The notes: generated from the sequence alone by a model not told the origin. Counted from the first letter of the stretch, positions 33,839 to 43,360 are shown. The stretch is DNA of 64,000 bases from JAVVHH01 sp964657565 (GCA_964657565.1 CAZZVQ010000009.1:1-64000), one strand, 5' to 3'. Program-made: numbers and translations.

Positions 33839-33964
33839 CCCCCCTTTGTTTGAGCCGAGCGTCGCAGGCGGCGCGGATGGCGGCAAGCCCGTCACCGGGC
33901 GGCGGCTAGGCTCTCGTCAAGGCGCCACGCTGCCTGTAGCGTCCCGCAAAACACGCGGGGGAAC

Positions 33965-35173
33965 ATGATGCGGCGGATGCTGTTGGCGTTGACGATACTG
34001 GCCGGGTTCGCCGGGCCAGCGGCGGCCGAGATCGAGGGGCACAAGATCACCATCGGCGTCCTGACCGATCTCACCGGCGGCAACGCCACCGCGGCCGGCG
34101 AGGGGTCCGTCGTCGCCGCCCAGCTCGCGGCCGAAGAGGCGCAGGCGATGCTGCCGGGGATCACCATCGAGGTCATCAGCGCCGACCATCAGAACAAGGC
34201 CGACATCGCCTCGACCATCACGCGGGACTGGATGGCCAACCGGGCGGTCAACGTCGTCGCCGACGTGCCGTTCTCCTCAGCCGGGCTCGCCGTCAACGAG
34301 GCCGTGCGCGGCGCCAAGCGGACGATCTTCATCGCCTCGGGACCCGGCACCAGCGACCTGACCGGCTCCGCCTGCTCGCCCAACACCGTGCATTGGACCT
34401 ACGACACCTATGCCACCAGCAGCGCGGTGGCCAAGGCGCTGGTCGGGCAAGGCGGCAAGAGCTGGTTCTTCATCAGCGCCGACTATGCCTTCGGGGCGGC
34501 GCTCGAGCGGGATGGCACCGCGGCGATCAAGGCGCTCGGCGGCAGCGTCGTGGGCTCGGTCAAGAACCCGCCCTTCGCGTCCGATTTCTCGTCGTTCCTG
34601 CTGACGGCGCAGTCCAGCGGCGCGCAGGTGGTCGGGTTCGCCAACGCGACGATCGACCTGATCAACCTGATGAAGCAGGCGCGCGAGTTCGGCATGGGCA
34701 CGGGGCAGCAGCGGCTGGCCGGGTTCCTGGTGCTGATCACCGACGTGCAGTCCATCGGGCTCGACGTGGCGCAGGGGCTCTACCTCGCTTCCCCGTTCTA
34801 CTGGGATTTCGACGACCGCAGCCGCGCCTTTTCGGCCCGCTTTGCCGCCCGGATGCATGGCGCCAAGCCCACGATGCTGCAGGCCGGCGTCTACTCGGGG
34901 CTGGTGCACTACTTCAAAGCCGTCAAGCAGACCGACACCACCGAGGCGCCAACGGTGATGGCCACCATCAAATCCACCCCGGCCGACGACGACGCGTTCG
35001 GCAAGGGGTCAGTCCGCCAGGACGGCCGCGCGCTGCACGATTTCCATCTCTTCCAGGTCAAGAAGCCGTCGGAATCGAAGGGACCCTGGGACGATTACAA
35101 GCTGATCTCCACGATCCCCGGCGACCAAGCCTTCCGCCCGATGGCGGAAGGTGGCTGCAAGCTGGTGCAGTAA
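33965..35173 (+). CDS. periplasmic branched-chain-amino-acid-type substrate-binding protein
   Basis: The 402-residue protein has a signal peptide (MLLALTILAGFAGPAAAE) and the type I periplasmic-binding fold of the Leu/Ile/Val or aromatic-acid family (ITIGVLTDLTGGNATAAGEG and an aromatic-rich C-terminal lobe). No permease or ATPase genes are adjacent, so it is an orphan. It is related to the binding protein at 48890-50086 (shared CSPNxxHW, KGPWD and IPGDQAFRP). The ligand could be an aromatic or amino acid; not predictable here. Confidence 0.8.
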   Translation: MMRRMLLALTILAGFAGPAAAEIEGHKITIGVLTDLTGGNATAAGEGSVVAAQLAAEEAQAMLPGITIEVISADHQNKADIASTITRDWMANRAVNVVADVPFSSAGLAVNEAVRGAKRTIFIASGPGTSDLTGSACSPNTVHWTYDTYATSSAVAKALVGQGGKSWFFISADYAFGAALERDGTAAIKALGGSVVGSVKNPPFASDFSSFLLTAQSSGAQVVGFANATIDLINLMKQAREFGMGTGQQRLAGFLVLITDVQSIGLDVAQGLYLASPFYWDFDDRSRAFSARFAARMHGAKPTMLQAGVYSGLVHYFKAVKQTDTTEAPTVMATIKSTPADDDAFGKGSVRQDGRALHDFHLFQVKKPSESKGPWDDYKLISTIPGDQAFRPMAEGGCKLVQ

Positions 35174-35181
35174 ACCGGCGG

Positions 35182-36063
35182 TCACGACGTCCAGAGGGCC
35201 GGAAGGTACTCGTAGGCGTCGCCGTTCTTGGCGAGGTAGGCGGTCGCCGGAAATGGGGCGTGGAAGAAGTGGAGCCGGAGTCGTTCGGCGACGGCGCGGT
35301 CGAGGATACGCCGCCGGGTGCGGATGGTCTGCTCCGGATCGACGTCGAACATGGCCCGCCAGTCCGGATGCCGCGCGAACAGCAGCGGATTATTGGTGAT
35401 ATCAGCGACGTAGAGCAGTTTTTCGCCCCCGGAGGTGATCTCGATGGCCGACATCCCCGGCGTGTGCCCGTCCGCCTGCACCGAGGTGAAGCCCGGCAGG
35501 ATCTCGTCCCCCCAACCGAAACGCTGCATCTCGAGCCCGTCCATGATCTGGCGGGCCAGCTCGAAATGCGATCGGGCCGCCTCCGGCGCGGCGTTCATCT
35601 TGGCTTCGTCCAACCAATAGTCGCACTCGCCCTGCGGCACCATCAGCGTGGCGTTGGGAAACATCCGCGATCCGTCCTTGCGGCGCAGTGCCAGGATGTG
35701 ATCGGCGTGGAAATGGCTGACGATGACGGTCGAGACGTCGCCTGGCTCGAACCCGGCGGCCTTCAAACTGGCGAGCATGTGGCCGGCGGTCGGCGGGCCG
35801 CTCTCGCCGAAGCCAGTGTCGATCAACACGAGCCCGGCCGGCGTCTCGATCGCCAGCGGGTTGAAGGTCAGCGTCAATTTGTCCGCCGGCATGCCCGCCT
35901 CGGCGAAGGCGGCGGACACCGCCGCGTCGTCGGCGTTCGTCACGAACCCGCTCGGCCGGTCGCGCGTCAGCACCCCGTCGTGCAACGCGATCGCGTGAAA
36001 GTCGCCGAGCTTGTAGCGGTAGAAACCGGGGGCCTGGGCCGTCGTTTGGGCGATTTGATCCAT
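35182..36063 (-). CDS. MBL-fold metallo-hydrolase
   Basis: The 293-residue enzyme has the metal-binding HFHADH (117-122) after the VLIDTGFG strand, then a GHTPGM motif and a late ADITNNP aspartate. This is the complete dinuclear zinc site of lactonase- or glyoxalase-like MBL hydrolases. There is no signal peptide. Substrates in this broad family include acyl-homoserine lactones and phosphate esters; I cannot choose. It is convergent with the binding-protein gene (8-base gap). Confidence 0.8.
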   Translation of the reverse strand: MDQIAQTTAQAPGFYRYKLGDFHAIALHDGVLTRDRPSGFVTNADDAAVSAAFAEAGMPADKLTLTFNPLAIETPAGLVLIDTGFGESGPPTAGHMLASLKAAGFEPGDVSTVIVSHFHADHILALRRKDGSRMFPNATLMVPQGECDYWLDEAKMNAAPEAARSHFELARQIMDGLEMQRFGWGDEILPGFTSVQADGHTPGMSAIEITSGGEKLLYVADITNNPLLFARHPDWRAMFDVDPEQTIRTRRRILDRAVAERLRLHFFHAPFPATAYLAKNGDAYEYLPALWTS

Positions 36064-36254
36064 TCCATTGCACTCGCAGCCGTTTGCAGTCTAACGCCCC
36101 GTGCTTCGATTGGTGGCATCATCGCCACACCACAGCTGTCCGGCGCTACACACGTGGCCTCTCATGTTGACGTGTGTCTTTTTCCCACATAGGTCTCTCC
36201 CGTGTCTTGCCATGTCTTTCATCGTCGGGGTTTGCCGTGGCTTGACCGTTCATC

Positions 36255-37112
36255 ATGAGCGCCATCTCGCCGCCGGAGCGGCCGTTGCCGCCGCCGCCCG
36301 AGTTGCTGTCCCGGGCGCTGACCGCGCTGCTGCGACCGCTCATCCGGCTCTGCATCCAGGCCGGGCTCACCTTCCCGGCGCTCAACGACCTGCTCCGCAG
36401 CCTCTATGTGGACGTCGCCCTCAACGACGTCTTGCCGGACCCGCAAGCGCGCACCGATAGCCGGGTCAGCCTGATCACCGGCGTGCATCGCAAGGAGATC
36501 CGGCGCCTGCGCGAGCAGCCGGAAGTTGCCGACCTGGTGTCGACCGGGTCGTTGAGCCTCTCCAGCCGCGTCGTCGCCCTGTGGTTGGCCCGGCCGGACC
36601 TGACCGATGCCGATGGCCGGCCATTGCCGCTGCGGCGGACGGGCCCGGCGCCATCGCTCGAGGCGCTGGTGGCAGACGTGACGACCGACGTGCGTCCGCG
36701 CGCGTTGCTCGACGAGTGGATCGCCGCGGGGGTCGCCATCGTCGACGCGGATGGAATGATCCGGCTCGAGCACGCCGCCTTCGTGCCGCGGGGCGACCGT
36801 GACCAGCAGATGTTCTTCTTTGCCCGCAACATGCGCGACCATCTCTCGGCCGGGTCGCGCAACGTGGCGGCGCCGCCGGACGGGCCGCGCTTTCTCGACC
36901 GTGCGGCGCATTACGACGGGCTGAGCGCCGGCGCCGCTGCCGCGATCGAGGCGGCGGCCCGGCTCGTGGCCGAGAGCGCGCTGCTGGAACTGAACCGGAC
37001 CGCGATGGCGATCGCCGATCGCGACGACCGCGAGGCGGACGAGACCGAGACGCGCTGCCACCGGGTCAACCTCGGCGTGTTCGTCTACGCCGAGGCGGAC
37101 GCATCCCCGTGA
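36255..37112 (+). CDS. DUF6502 family protein
   Basis: The 285-residue protein contains the family's N-terminal block: LLRPLIRLCIQAGLTFPALNDLLRSLYVDVA, then RVSLITGVHRKEIRRLRE, which looks like a helix-turn-helix or DNA-mimic fold of unknown role. It ends GTGA, overlapping the DUF5666 lipoprotein gene. The two families frequently neighbour each other, as far as I recall, which suggests a shared unknown process. The 190-base leader has a TTGACG at 36167 that could be a -35 element. Confidence 0.75.
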   Translation: MSAISPPERPLPPPPELLSRALTALLRPLIRLCIQAGLTFPALNDLLRSLYVDVALNDVLPDPQARTDSRVSLITGVHRKEIRRLREQPEVADLVSTGSLSLSSRVVALWLARPDLTDADGRPLPLRRTGPAPSLEALVADVTTDVRPRALLDEWIAAGVAIVDADGMIRLEHAAFVPRGDRDQQMFFFARNMRDHLSAGSRNVAAPPDGPRFLDRAAHYDGLSAGAAAAIEAAARLVAESALLELNRTAMAIADRDDREADETETRCHRVNLGVFVYAEADASP

Positions 37113-38380
37113 CGCAGCGGGCGTGCGTGGGGTGGCTAACCCTGGCGGCCGCCCTGGCCGCATGCGCGCCGACGCCCCGACCGGCCCCGACGGTAGCGGC
37201 CGGGCCGGTCTGCCAGGTCGGTCCGGACGGCGGTCCGGTGGTTGCCGAGCGCGGCATCGGCGGCACCGGCGCGCCCACCCGGATTGCCGAGCGCGGCATC
37301 GGCGGCACCGGCATCGTCGGCGTCGTCACCGGCTTCGCCAGCATCTGCCTGGCCGGTCACGAGGTCGCGCTGCCGGCCGATGTGCCGATCGAGATCGGCG
37401 GCGCCGCGTCCAATCAGCAGGCGCTGCGGGCGGGGCAGGTCGCCGCGGTCGAGGCGGCCGGCCCGGCGGATGCGCTCTACGCGCGCCGGGTCACGGTGCG
37501 TTACGAGGTCGAGGGTCCCATCGAGATGATCGCGCCGGACCGGCTGCAGGTCGCGGGGCAGATTGTTCTGCTCTCGCCGGAAACCTGGCTCCGCACCGCC
37601 CCGGCGCTCGGCCAGTGGGTCGCGGTCAGCGGCTTGCGCGGCCCCACGGGGGCCATCGCGGCCACCCGGTTGGACCTGGTCTCGACCCGGACCTTCCTCG
37701 TTCATGGCGTGGTCCAGCAGGTCGAGGGCGGATACCGCATCGGCACGTTGCCGGTCGTCGCGGGGCCCGATGTGCTCGTGCCGGGACTGCCGGTGAGCAT
37801 CACCGGGGTTTACGACGACGGGATCCTGCGCGCCGCCTCGGTCGCGCCCGACCTGCTCGCGTCCGACCCGGTGGCGTATTTCGGCGGCTATACCAGCAGC
37901 TTCATCCTCGAAGGCTTCGCCGGGCCGGGGGAAAGACCGCCGTATCTCGGAACGCTGCCGCTCTCCCAGGCGCCGGCCAGCAGCCGACCGATCGGTCCGG
38001 GCCGCAGCGTGATCGAATTCCAGCGGACCGATAGCGGCGGCATGCGGATCAATTCGCTGGTCCCGAGCGCGGCCACCAGCATCCGCCCCGGCTTGGCCCC
38101 CAGCGGGGCCGGCCCCGCCGGCGACCGTTTCCAGCAGGCGCCGACATCAAGGGATGGGCTCGGGCGCGGCGCAGGCGCGGCGCAGAGTTTCGAGCCCGCG
38201 CCCATGCCGAACCGTTCGCTCGGCTTCGGAGCGGCACCGGACGGGTCAGACCGGGGCAACCGCTTCGGCGATGGCGGTCGCGGCGGCCAGGGCCTACGTC
38301 CGCAACCAGGAACGGGCGCCGCGGGAGGCACCAATCCTCCTATCCCCGGCTTGGACCCGTCCGCCATCCGGCGCCGCTAG
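37109..38380 (+). CDS. DUF5666 domain lipoprotein with repeated ERGIGGTG motif
   Basis: The 423-residue product starts at GTG 37109, overlapping DUF6502. It has a lipoprotein signal (TLAAALAAC, Cys19), then two near-identical blocks containing AERGIGGTG about 13 residues apart, then repeated small beta domains of DUF5666 type (about 65-250, with VRYEVEGPIEMI and VSGLRGPTGAIAATRL). The C-terminal 150 residues are Gly/Ser/Pro-rich low complexity. Likely outer-membrane or periplasmic; function unknown. The stop is 57 bases before the next lipoprotein gene. Confidence 0.72.
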   Translation: MTQRACVGWLTLAAALAACAPTPRPAPTVAAGPVCQVGPDGGPVVAERGIGGTGAPTRIAERGIGGTGIVGVVTGFASICLAGHEVALPADVPIEIGGAASNQQALRAGQVAAVEAAGPADALYARRVTVRYEVEGPIEMIAPDRLQVAGQIVLLSPETWLRTAPALGQWVAVSGLRGPTGAIAATRLDLVSTRTFLVHGVVQQVEGGYRIGTLPVVAGPDVLVPGLPVSITGVYDDGILRAASVAPDLLASDPVAYFGGYTSSFILEGFAGPGERPPYLGTLPLSQAPASSRPIGPGRSVIEFQRTDSGGMRINSLVPSAATSIRPGLAPSGAGPAGDRFQQAPTSRDGLGRGAGAAQSFEPAPMPNRSLGFGAAPDGSDRGNRFGDGGRGGQGLRPQPGTGAAGGTNPPIPGLDPSAIRRR

Positions 38381-38409
38381 ACGTAATACCGGCGGGGCAG
38401 GGTATAAGG

Positions 38410-38425
38410 CAGCCGGATTCGGCTG
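38410..38425. repeat. short hairpin next to the ribosome site of a lipoprotein gene
   Basis: CAGCCG (38410-38415) and CGGCTG (38420-38425) are perfect arms around GATT, directly preceding the GAGGAG ribosome site of the 38438 gene. Such a hairpin could limit or stabilise translation initiation. No T-run follows, so it is not a terminator. Confidence 0.35.
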
Positions 38426-38437
38426 AGGAGAGACGGG

Positions 38438-39085
38438 ATGCGGGCAGTGTGGCTGATGGCCGTCTTGGGACTGGGCGGATGCGTGGCGCCGCAAGCCACG
38501 CTCGGCACTGCCGGCCTGCAACAGGCCGCGCGCAACTTCCCGCCGCTGATCGTCGGCGCCAACACGGACGCCACGAGCGGACCGGTGACGCCGCGCTCTT
38601 GCCCGGCGCCGGGGAGCCGGGTCGAGCAGAAAGGCGGCCCGACGATGGAATATCTCGGCGCGGTGCCCGGCAAGCCGGATCTCTGCAGCATGCGGGTCGG
38701 CGGGGAAGCGGTGCAGGGCTGGTATGGCATCTGGCTGACCGACTGGCCCGGCGCGGCCGATGCCTATCCCGCCCTGACCAGAGCGATGCGCGGGGGCACC
38801 GGCGCCGTCGAGGGCTTGGACGTCGACATGGGACCCGGCTACGCGTTCCACGACCTCATCCGCAACGAAGGCGTCGAGCACATCAGCCTGTTGGGCAAGA
38901 CCTACGATGCCGTCAAGCTGGCCCACTATCGCGAGGGCGCCAACGGCAACGTCTACCGCTCGGTATCGACCATCTGGAAGGACCTGCCGACCGGGTTGCT
39001 GATCTACGGCACCTACCAGCACATCTCCGGCACGCCCGTCACCGACGACCCACTAATCCCGACCGCCATCATTCCGGCCCGCTAA
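38438..39085 (+). CDS. lipoprotein of unknown family (paralogue of 30557-31168)
   Basis: The 215-residue product has a lipobox (LGLGGC, Cys14), so it should be membrane-anchored. It shares LGAVPGKPDLCSM, WYGIWLTDWPGAADAYPAL, IRNEGVEHISLLGKTYD and a C-terminal YGTYQHISGTP with the secreted protein at 30557. The conserved Cys-Trp-Tyr core implies a small folded domain. Function unknown. GAGGAG precedes the ATG. Convergent with the decarboxylase, overlapping it by 4 bases. Confidence 0.7.
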   Translation: MRAVWLMAVLGLGGCVAPQATLGTAGLQQAARNFPPLIVGANTDATSGPVTPRSCPAPGSRVEQKGGPTMEYLGAVPGKPDLCSMRVGGEAVQGWYGIWLTDWPGAADAYPALTRAMRGGTGAVEGLDVDMGPGYAFHDLIRNEGVEHISLLGKTYDAVKLAHYREGANGNVYRSVSTIWKDLPTGLLIYGTYQHISGTPVTDDPLIPTAIIPAR

Positions 39086-41286
39086 TGTTGCATCAACTCC
39101 AGCTCGTCGAGCGCGCGGTGCGCGGACCGGCGTAGCGCTTCCTCGATGACGACGAGGAAGTCGGTGCCGCCGGCCTCGGTGGTCCAGGGGTCCATCGTGG
39201 TCGAGATCAGGAAGTCCACCCCCTCGCGCGGCGGGGCGACGACGCCCATGCGGCGGCAGAAGCGGTCGACGAAACCCTGGCCGTAGATCGCCGGGTCGAA
39301 GCGCGAGCTGGTGAGGATCAGCTCGAGCTCGTTCAGGTCCACCCGCGGCTCGATCACGCTGCAGCGGGTGAACACCCGCTCGTTCAACGCGTTGGCCCGG
39401 GCCAGGTCGGGGTTCGGCGAGCCGTCCGGCAGCTTGGGGTTCAGCGCGAAGGCGAGGATGACCTGGTCCGAGCCGATCTGCCGGAACAGCTCGCGGGCGC
39501 CCTTGTCGCCGTGCAACAGCTCCTCCAGCCCGGCATTGTCCAGCTCGGCGAACCGCCGCAGCATCGCGCGCTCGGCGTTGAGCACCCGGCCAGTGGCGCG
39601 GCGGCGCTCGGCCGGGGTGCGGTTGAACAGCGTGATCCCGAAGCGCGGGTCGTCGAGCGTGGCCAGGCGGCAGAACAGGCGCTTGGACGTCCACATGCAT
39701 TGGCCGAGGATCCGCCCGTAGCCGCTGCGGTCCGGCCGGATGACCCGGTGCGCCAACCATACGGCAGCAGCCGCCGAGCCCGGCTTGGAGCCCTCGACGC
39801 CATAGACGCCGACCGTCGGCTCCGTCTGGCTATGGAACACTACCGGCGCCCGCAGCGAGATCGCGTCGCGGAAGGCCGAGTTGCGGTAGCACAGCGCGCC
39901 GGCCGGATACGGGATGTAGCCGCCCTTGTGCGGATCGACGGTGATGCTGTCGGCCCGCCCGAGTGCCTCGTATTGCGCCCGAACGTAGTCGCTCATGGCG
40001 ATGGTCGGGATGCCGTCGGGAAGGCACGGGCCGTCGCCCTCGCGCAACATGGCGCGGAAATAGCCGCCCCACGCGGCATCGGCATGGATCGCGAAGTTCA
40101 TCCCGCGCGCGTTGAACCGGGCGCGCAGATCGAGCAAGCCGGTCAGCGGATCGACCGCGCTCTCCTCCGTGCTGCCGATCACCGCGACCACGCCCAGCAC
40201 CGGCGTGCGCCGCCGCAGCAGCTTGTCGAGCGTCACCTCGACATATTCGAGGTCGAGCCGCGCATCCATGTCGACGCGCTGGACCAGGCAGGCATTCTGG
40301 CCCAGCCCGAGCAGCGTGGCCGCTTTCGGCCAGGAATAATGCCCGGTCGCCGCGACCAGGAAGACCGGCGGCTCCGGCAGGTCGGGCATGAAGCTGCGGT
40401 AGAAGCCGATCAGGCCGACATTCTGCAGCGTGTAGCCGCCCAGCGCGGCCGTCGCGTCCTCGCTCGCGATCCCGAATGCGGCCAACGCCGCCGGCAACCC
40501 GGCCAGCGTGTCCAGATCGAGATTGAGCAGCGTCCAGCTATCGAGGTCGATCAGCCGCGCCGTCTGGCCGCCCCAGAGCGGCACCTCCAACCCCCGCGCC
40601 GGCGCGAGCAGCGGCACCTCGCGGATCGCGGCCCGCAGCGCCACGCCGGCATATTTGAGATTGCGCGCCGCCCAGAGCGCTTCGATATTGGCGACCGTGC
40701 CGCCGCTGGTGATGTGGCCCCACCCGACCGTCTGACCCGGCGTGCTGGTCGGATCATCCACCGTGGTATAGCCCAGCATCCGGCACAGGTCGTTGCCGAC
40801 CTCCACCTCGAGCCGGGTGGTGACGGGCGAGGCTTCGGCGGCGACGTTGTTCTGGTTGTACAGCCCGGCCGCGAATTGCCCGATCGTCGCCGGCAGCGCC
40901 ACGTCCCACAGCATGTGGCCCTGGTAGCGCATGCTGGCGAACGGCGCCGAAAGGCGCAGTTTGTCCAACAATTTATGGGTTTCACGCCGCAGCCGCTCGA
41001 TGCCCGCCGCGTATTCGGGCGAGGCGCGCACCTGCGGCGTGACGTGGCTCGGGTCCTCGGGATGGAACGCGCGGCGGGACTCGGCGTGGCTGCTGATCGC
41101 GGCGACGATCAGCTCGACGAGGATGCCGGCATTCTCGGCGCGCGGACCGAGGAACCAGGTCTCCGGCGCGCCAGCATCGCCCGTCCCGGCAAGCGACAGC
41201 GGCGCGTGGAGCTCCTGGTCCCAGGCCGCCCGGGCCCGGGTGCGCCGCGGCGAGGGTTTCGGCATCGCCACATCGGACGGACTCAT
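39082..41286 (-). CDS. PLP-dependent group II decarboxylase, large form
   Basis: The 734-residue protein has a group II decarboxylase core: GHITSGGTVANIEALWAARN, an Asp-x-Ala block HADAAWGGYF, and the PLP lysine in VDPHKGGYIPYPAG. It is cytoplasmic. The family average is about 480-620 residues; this one has an extra N-terminal region (about 1-100) and a C-terminal extension after about 560 (PRVDLNELELIL, FLVVIEEALRRS). Substrate is probably an aromatic or acidic amino acid, but no key substrate residue can be assigned. The start ATG 41286 gives the conserved N-terminus; the upstream frame is low-complexity. Confidence 0.8.
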   Translation of the reverse strand: MSPSDVAMPKPSPRRTRARAAWDQELHAPLSLAGTGDAGAPETWFLGPRAENAGILVELIVAAISSHAESRRAFHPEDPSHVTPQVRASPEYAAGIERLRRETHKLLDKLRLSAPFASMRYQGHMLWDVALPATIGQFAAGLYNQNNVAAEASPVTTRLEVEVGNDLCRMLGYTTVDDPTSTPGQTVGWGHITSGGTVANIEALWAARNLKYAGVALRAAIREVPLLAPARGLEVPLWGGQTARLIDLDSWTLLNLDLDTLAGLPAALAAFGIASEDATAALGGYTLQNVGLIGFYRSFMPDLPEPPVFLVAATGHYSWPKAATLLGLGQNACLVQRVDMDARLDLEYVEVTLDKLLRRRTPVLGVVAVIGSTEESAVDPLTGLLDLRARFNARGMNFAIHADAAWGGYFRAMLREGDGPCLPDGIPTIAMSDYVRAQYEALGRADSITVDPHKGGYIPYPAGALCYRNSAFRDAISLRAPVVFHSQTEPTVGVYGVEGSKPGSAAAAVWLAHRVIRPDRSGYGRILGQCMWTSKRLFCRLATLDDPRFGITLFNRTPAERRRATGRVLNAERAMLRRFAELDNAGLEELLHGDKGARELFRQIGSDQVILAFALNPKLPDGSPNPDLARANALNERVFTRCSVIEPRVDLNELELILTSSRFDPAIYGQGFVDRFCRRMGVVAPPREGVDFLISTTMDPWTTEAGGTDFLVVIEEALRRSAHRALDELELMQH

Positions 41287-41366
41287 CGACGCTTGATCTT
41301 GAACATCATCGAACGAACAATGGGGTCTAGGGTATGGCGAACCAACCCCAGACGCGCATGGGTCGG

Positions 41367-42068
41367 TTACCGCCGGGGCGCGGCGACGCCGACGATGCGC
41401 CCGTCCGGTGCCGCCAGCAGCACCGCCAGCAACTGCCCGGCCGGCGCTTTCTGCCGGATCGACAGCGCCGCCCCGGTCCACGCGCCGATGCTCTGGACCG
41501 ACCGGACGACGTTCCATTCCGTCAGCGTGCGGCCGCTATTCTCGCCCCGGCCGACCGCCGTCACATGCGAGCGATCGTAGCCGACCAGCACGATGTCGGC
41601 GGCGCCGGTGCCGGGTCCGACCGCGACGACCACGTCGCCGGCCGAGGCCTTGACCGACACGGTGGCCAACGTGACCGCTTCGTCCATCGCGGTGTCGATC
41701 GCCTGGTCGATCGCGTCGGGGTCGGAGCCCACCACCGCTTGCGCGCCGTCGACGATCATCTCGGGGGTGAACAGCGTCGGGTCGGTGCCGCGCATCGTGT
41801 AGACGCGCTGGCGCTCGGTGGCCTCGGGGCTGGAGAACGGATCCTTCCAGCCGAGCCGGTCCCAATAATCGACATGGAAGGCGAGCGGCAGCAGATCCTT
41901 GCGGGTGCGGGCGAGGTCGTTGATCATCTCGTCGGCCGGCGGGCATGAGGCACAGCCCTGCGCGGTGAACAACTCGATGACGATCGGCCGCTGCTCGGCG
42001 GCAACGGCCCGGTGCGAGAGCGACGCCGCCAACAGGCCGAGCGAGGCCAGCCGGATCGCAGGATGCAT
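41367..42068 (-). CDS. DUF1223 thioredoxin-like periplasmic protein
   Basis: The 233-residue product has a signal peptide (about 1-24) and begins its mature part with PIVIELFTAQGCASCPPADEM. Cys39-x-x-Cys42 sits at the thioredoxin-fold position, and VDYWDRLGWKDPF is a DUF1223 block. GGAG six bases before ATG 42068 supports the start. A thiol-redox role is inferred from the fold; no partner is known. It ends 80 bases from the divergent decarboxylase. Confidence 0.8.
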   Translation of the reverse strand: MHPAIRLASLGLLAASLSHRAVAAEQRPIVIELFTAQGCASCPPADEMINDLARTRKDLLPLAFHVDYWDRLGWKDPFSSPEATERQRVYTMRGTDPTLFTPEMIVDGAQAVVGSDPDAIDQAIDTAMDEAVTLATVSVKASAGDVVVAVGPGTGAADIVLVGYDRSHVTAVGRGENSGRTLTEWNVVRSVQSIGAWTGAALSIRQKAPAGQLLAVLLAAPDGRIVGVAAPRR

Positions 42069-42091
42069 GAAGATCTCCGTCGTACGCCCGC

Positions 42092-43360
42092 TTACTCCGG
42101 CGGGAGCGTGAGTGTCCACGGCGCCGGCCAGAGACGCATGACATAGGCCGGGTCGGCATGCCATAGCGCAACCTGCTCGTGCCAGGACGGGCCGTCGCTC
42201 ACCGGCTGCCACGGCGTGGTGTAGGCGCGCGTTCCCACGATCAGCAGCCACGCGCAGATGGCGGCGGCCGGCCAGCGCCAGAAGGGATGGCGGCCGGCGG
42301 CCAGCGCCAGAACACTGAGTGCCGTCAACGAGAGCGGCACGAAGGCGTAGCGGGCGCCGGCGCGGGGGTGGATCAGCGCGAGGGTGCCGTCGAGCGCGCC
42401 GATATAGGCCGACAGCGCCGCGGCCGCGGCCGCGGCGAGCAACCAGAATGCCGGCCGATTGCCGGCCCGCCAGATCACGACCGTGAGCCCGCCGAACACC
42501 ACGAGCGGGGCGGCGATCGCCAGTAGCGGGACATGGCCGGCCGCCACCGCCGTTTGCAGCGCCGCGACCCTGCCGGCCGTCGCATCGATGCCGGTGAAGG
42601 GCACCATCAAATTCTTGACCGTCACCACCGACAGGATCGCGCCGGGGTCGAGCGTGTAGCCGCGGTCGGTCCCGAGACTGAAGAAGCCGATCATCTGCAC
42701 CGCGCTGCCGGACGCCAGGGCGGCGAAGTGAAGCGCCCGGCCGGGCGTGCGGTCCAGCAGGGCCCGGAGCAGGAACAGCGGCGTGAGCGCGATGGCGCCG
42801 GGGCCGCAGAGCGGCGCCAGCACCAGCAGACCGAGCGCGAACGCCATGCGCCCGCCGCGCGGCACCTCGAGCGCGAGGATCAGGCCGCACGCCACGGTCA
42901 GCTCGAACTGGCAATGCAGCGTCTGCAGCCAGATCTCGTCGGAGCCCGGCACCACCAGCAGCAGTGCCACCCCGGCCAGCCGGACCGGCCAGGGCTGCAA
43001 CCACGCATCGCGCGCCGCCAGCAGGATCAACGGCGGGACGAGTTGGAACACGAGCGCCACCGCGATCGTGAGGTAGGGCGCGTTGGCCACCGGCACGAGC
43101 CACCGTGCCGCCAGCGTCGCCCCGTTGGCGACGAGGTTGAGGTAACCGCCGACCGGCACCGCCAGCGCATGAAGCGGGTCGAGCGTCCAGGCATTGGCGA
43201 AGAAGACCGCGCCCTCTTCGGCCCAGAAGCGGCCTTTCAGCACGATCTTCGGCATCCGAAGCAGCACCAGGCCCGCATAGAGCAGCAGCGCGAGCGCGAC
43301 CAGCCGCGGGCCGAGGGCGATCGGCCGCCCCACTACTCGCCCCAGCGTGGCGGACCTCAC
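42092..43360 (-). CDS. polytopic membrane protein of unknown function
   Basis: The 422-residue product begins at GTG 43358-43360, which overlaps the histidine-kinase stop (GTGA). About ten hydrophobic segments are visible, with an outward loop FWAEEGAVFFANAW near residue 40. That RFWAEEG-type loop recurs in membrane proteins related to glycosyltransferases. Co-translation with the kinase suggests a shared function. Function unassigned. Confidence 0.65.
   Translation of the reverse strand: MRSATLGRVVGRPIALGPRLVALALLLYAGLVLLRMPKIVLKGRFWAEEGAVFFANAWTLDPLHALAVPVGGYLNLVANGATLAARWLVPVANAPYLTIAVALVFQLVPPLILLAARDAWLQPWPVRLAGVALLLVVPGSDEIWLQTLHCQFELTVACGLILALEVPRGGRMAFALGLLVLAPLCGPGAIALTPLFLLRALLDRTPGRALHFAALASGSAVQMIGFFSLGTDRGYTLDPGAILSVVTVKNLMVPFTGIDATAGRVAALQTAVAAGHVPLLAIAAPLVVFGGLTVVIWRAGNRPAFWLLAAAAAAALSAYIGALDGTLALIHPRAGARYAFVPLSLTALSVLALAAGRHPFWRWPAAAICAWLLIVGTRAYTTPWQPVSDGPSWHEQVALWHADPAYVMRLWPAPWTLTLPPE

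Noticed and set aside
37243..37310. CRISPR-like or tandem-repeat array
   Set aside because: Only two copies, in frame within a lipoprotein coding sequence; a protein repeat.
39511..41580. Long plus-strand open frame antisense to the decarboxylase
   Set aside because: Arg/Gln/Glu-rich product without motifs; mirrors the decarboxylase codon usage.
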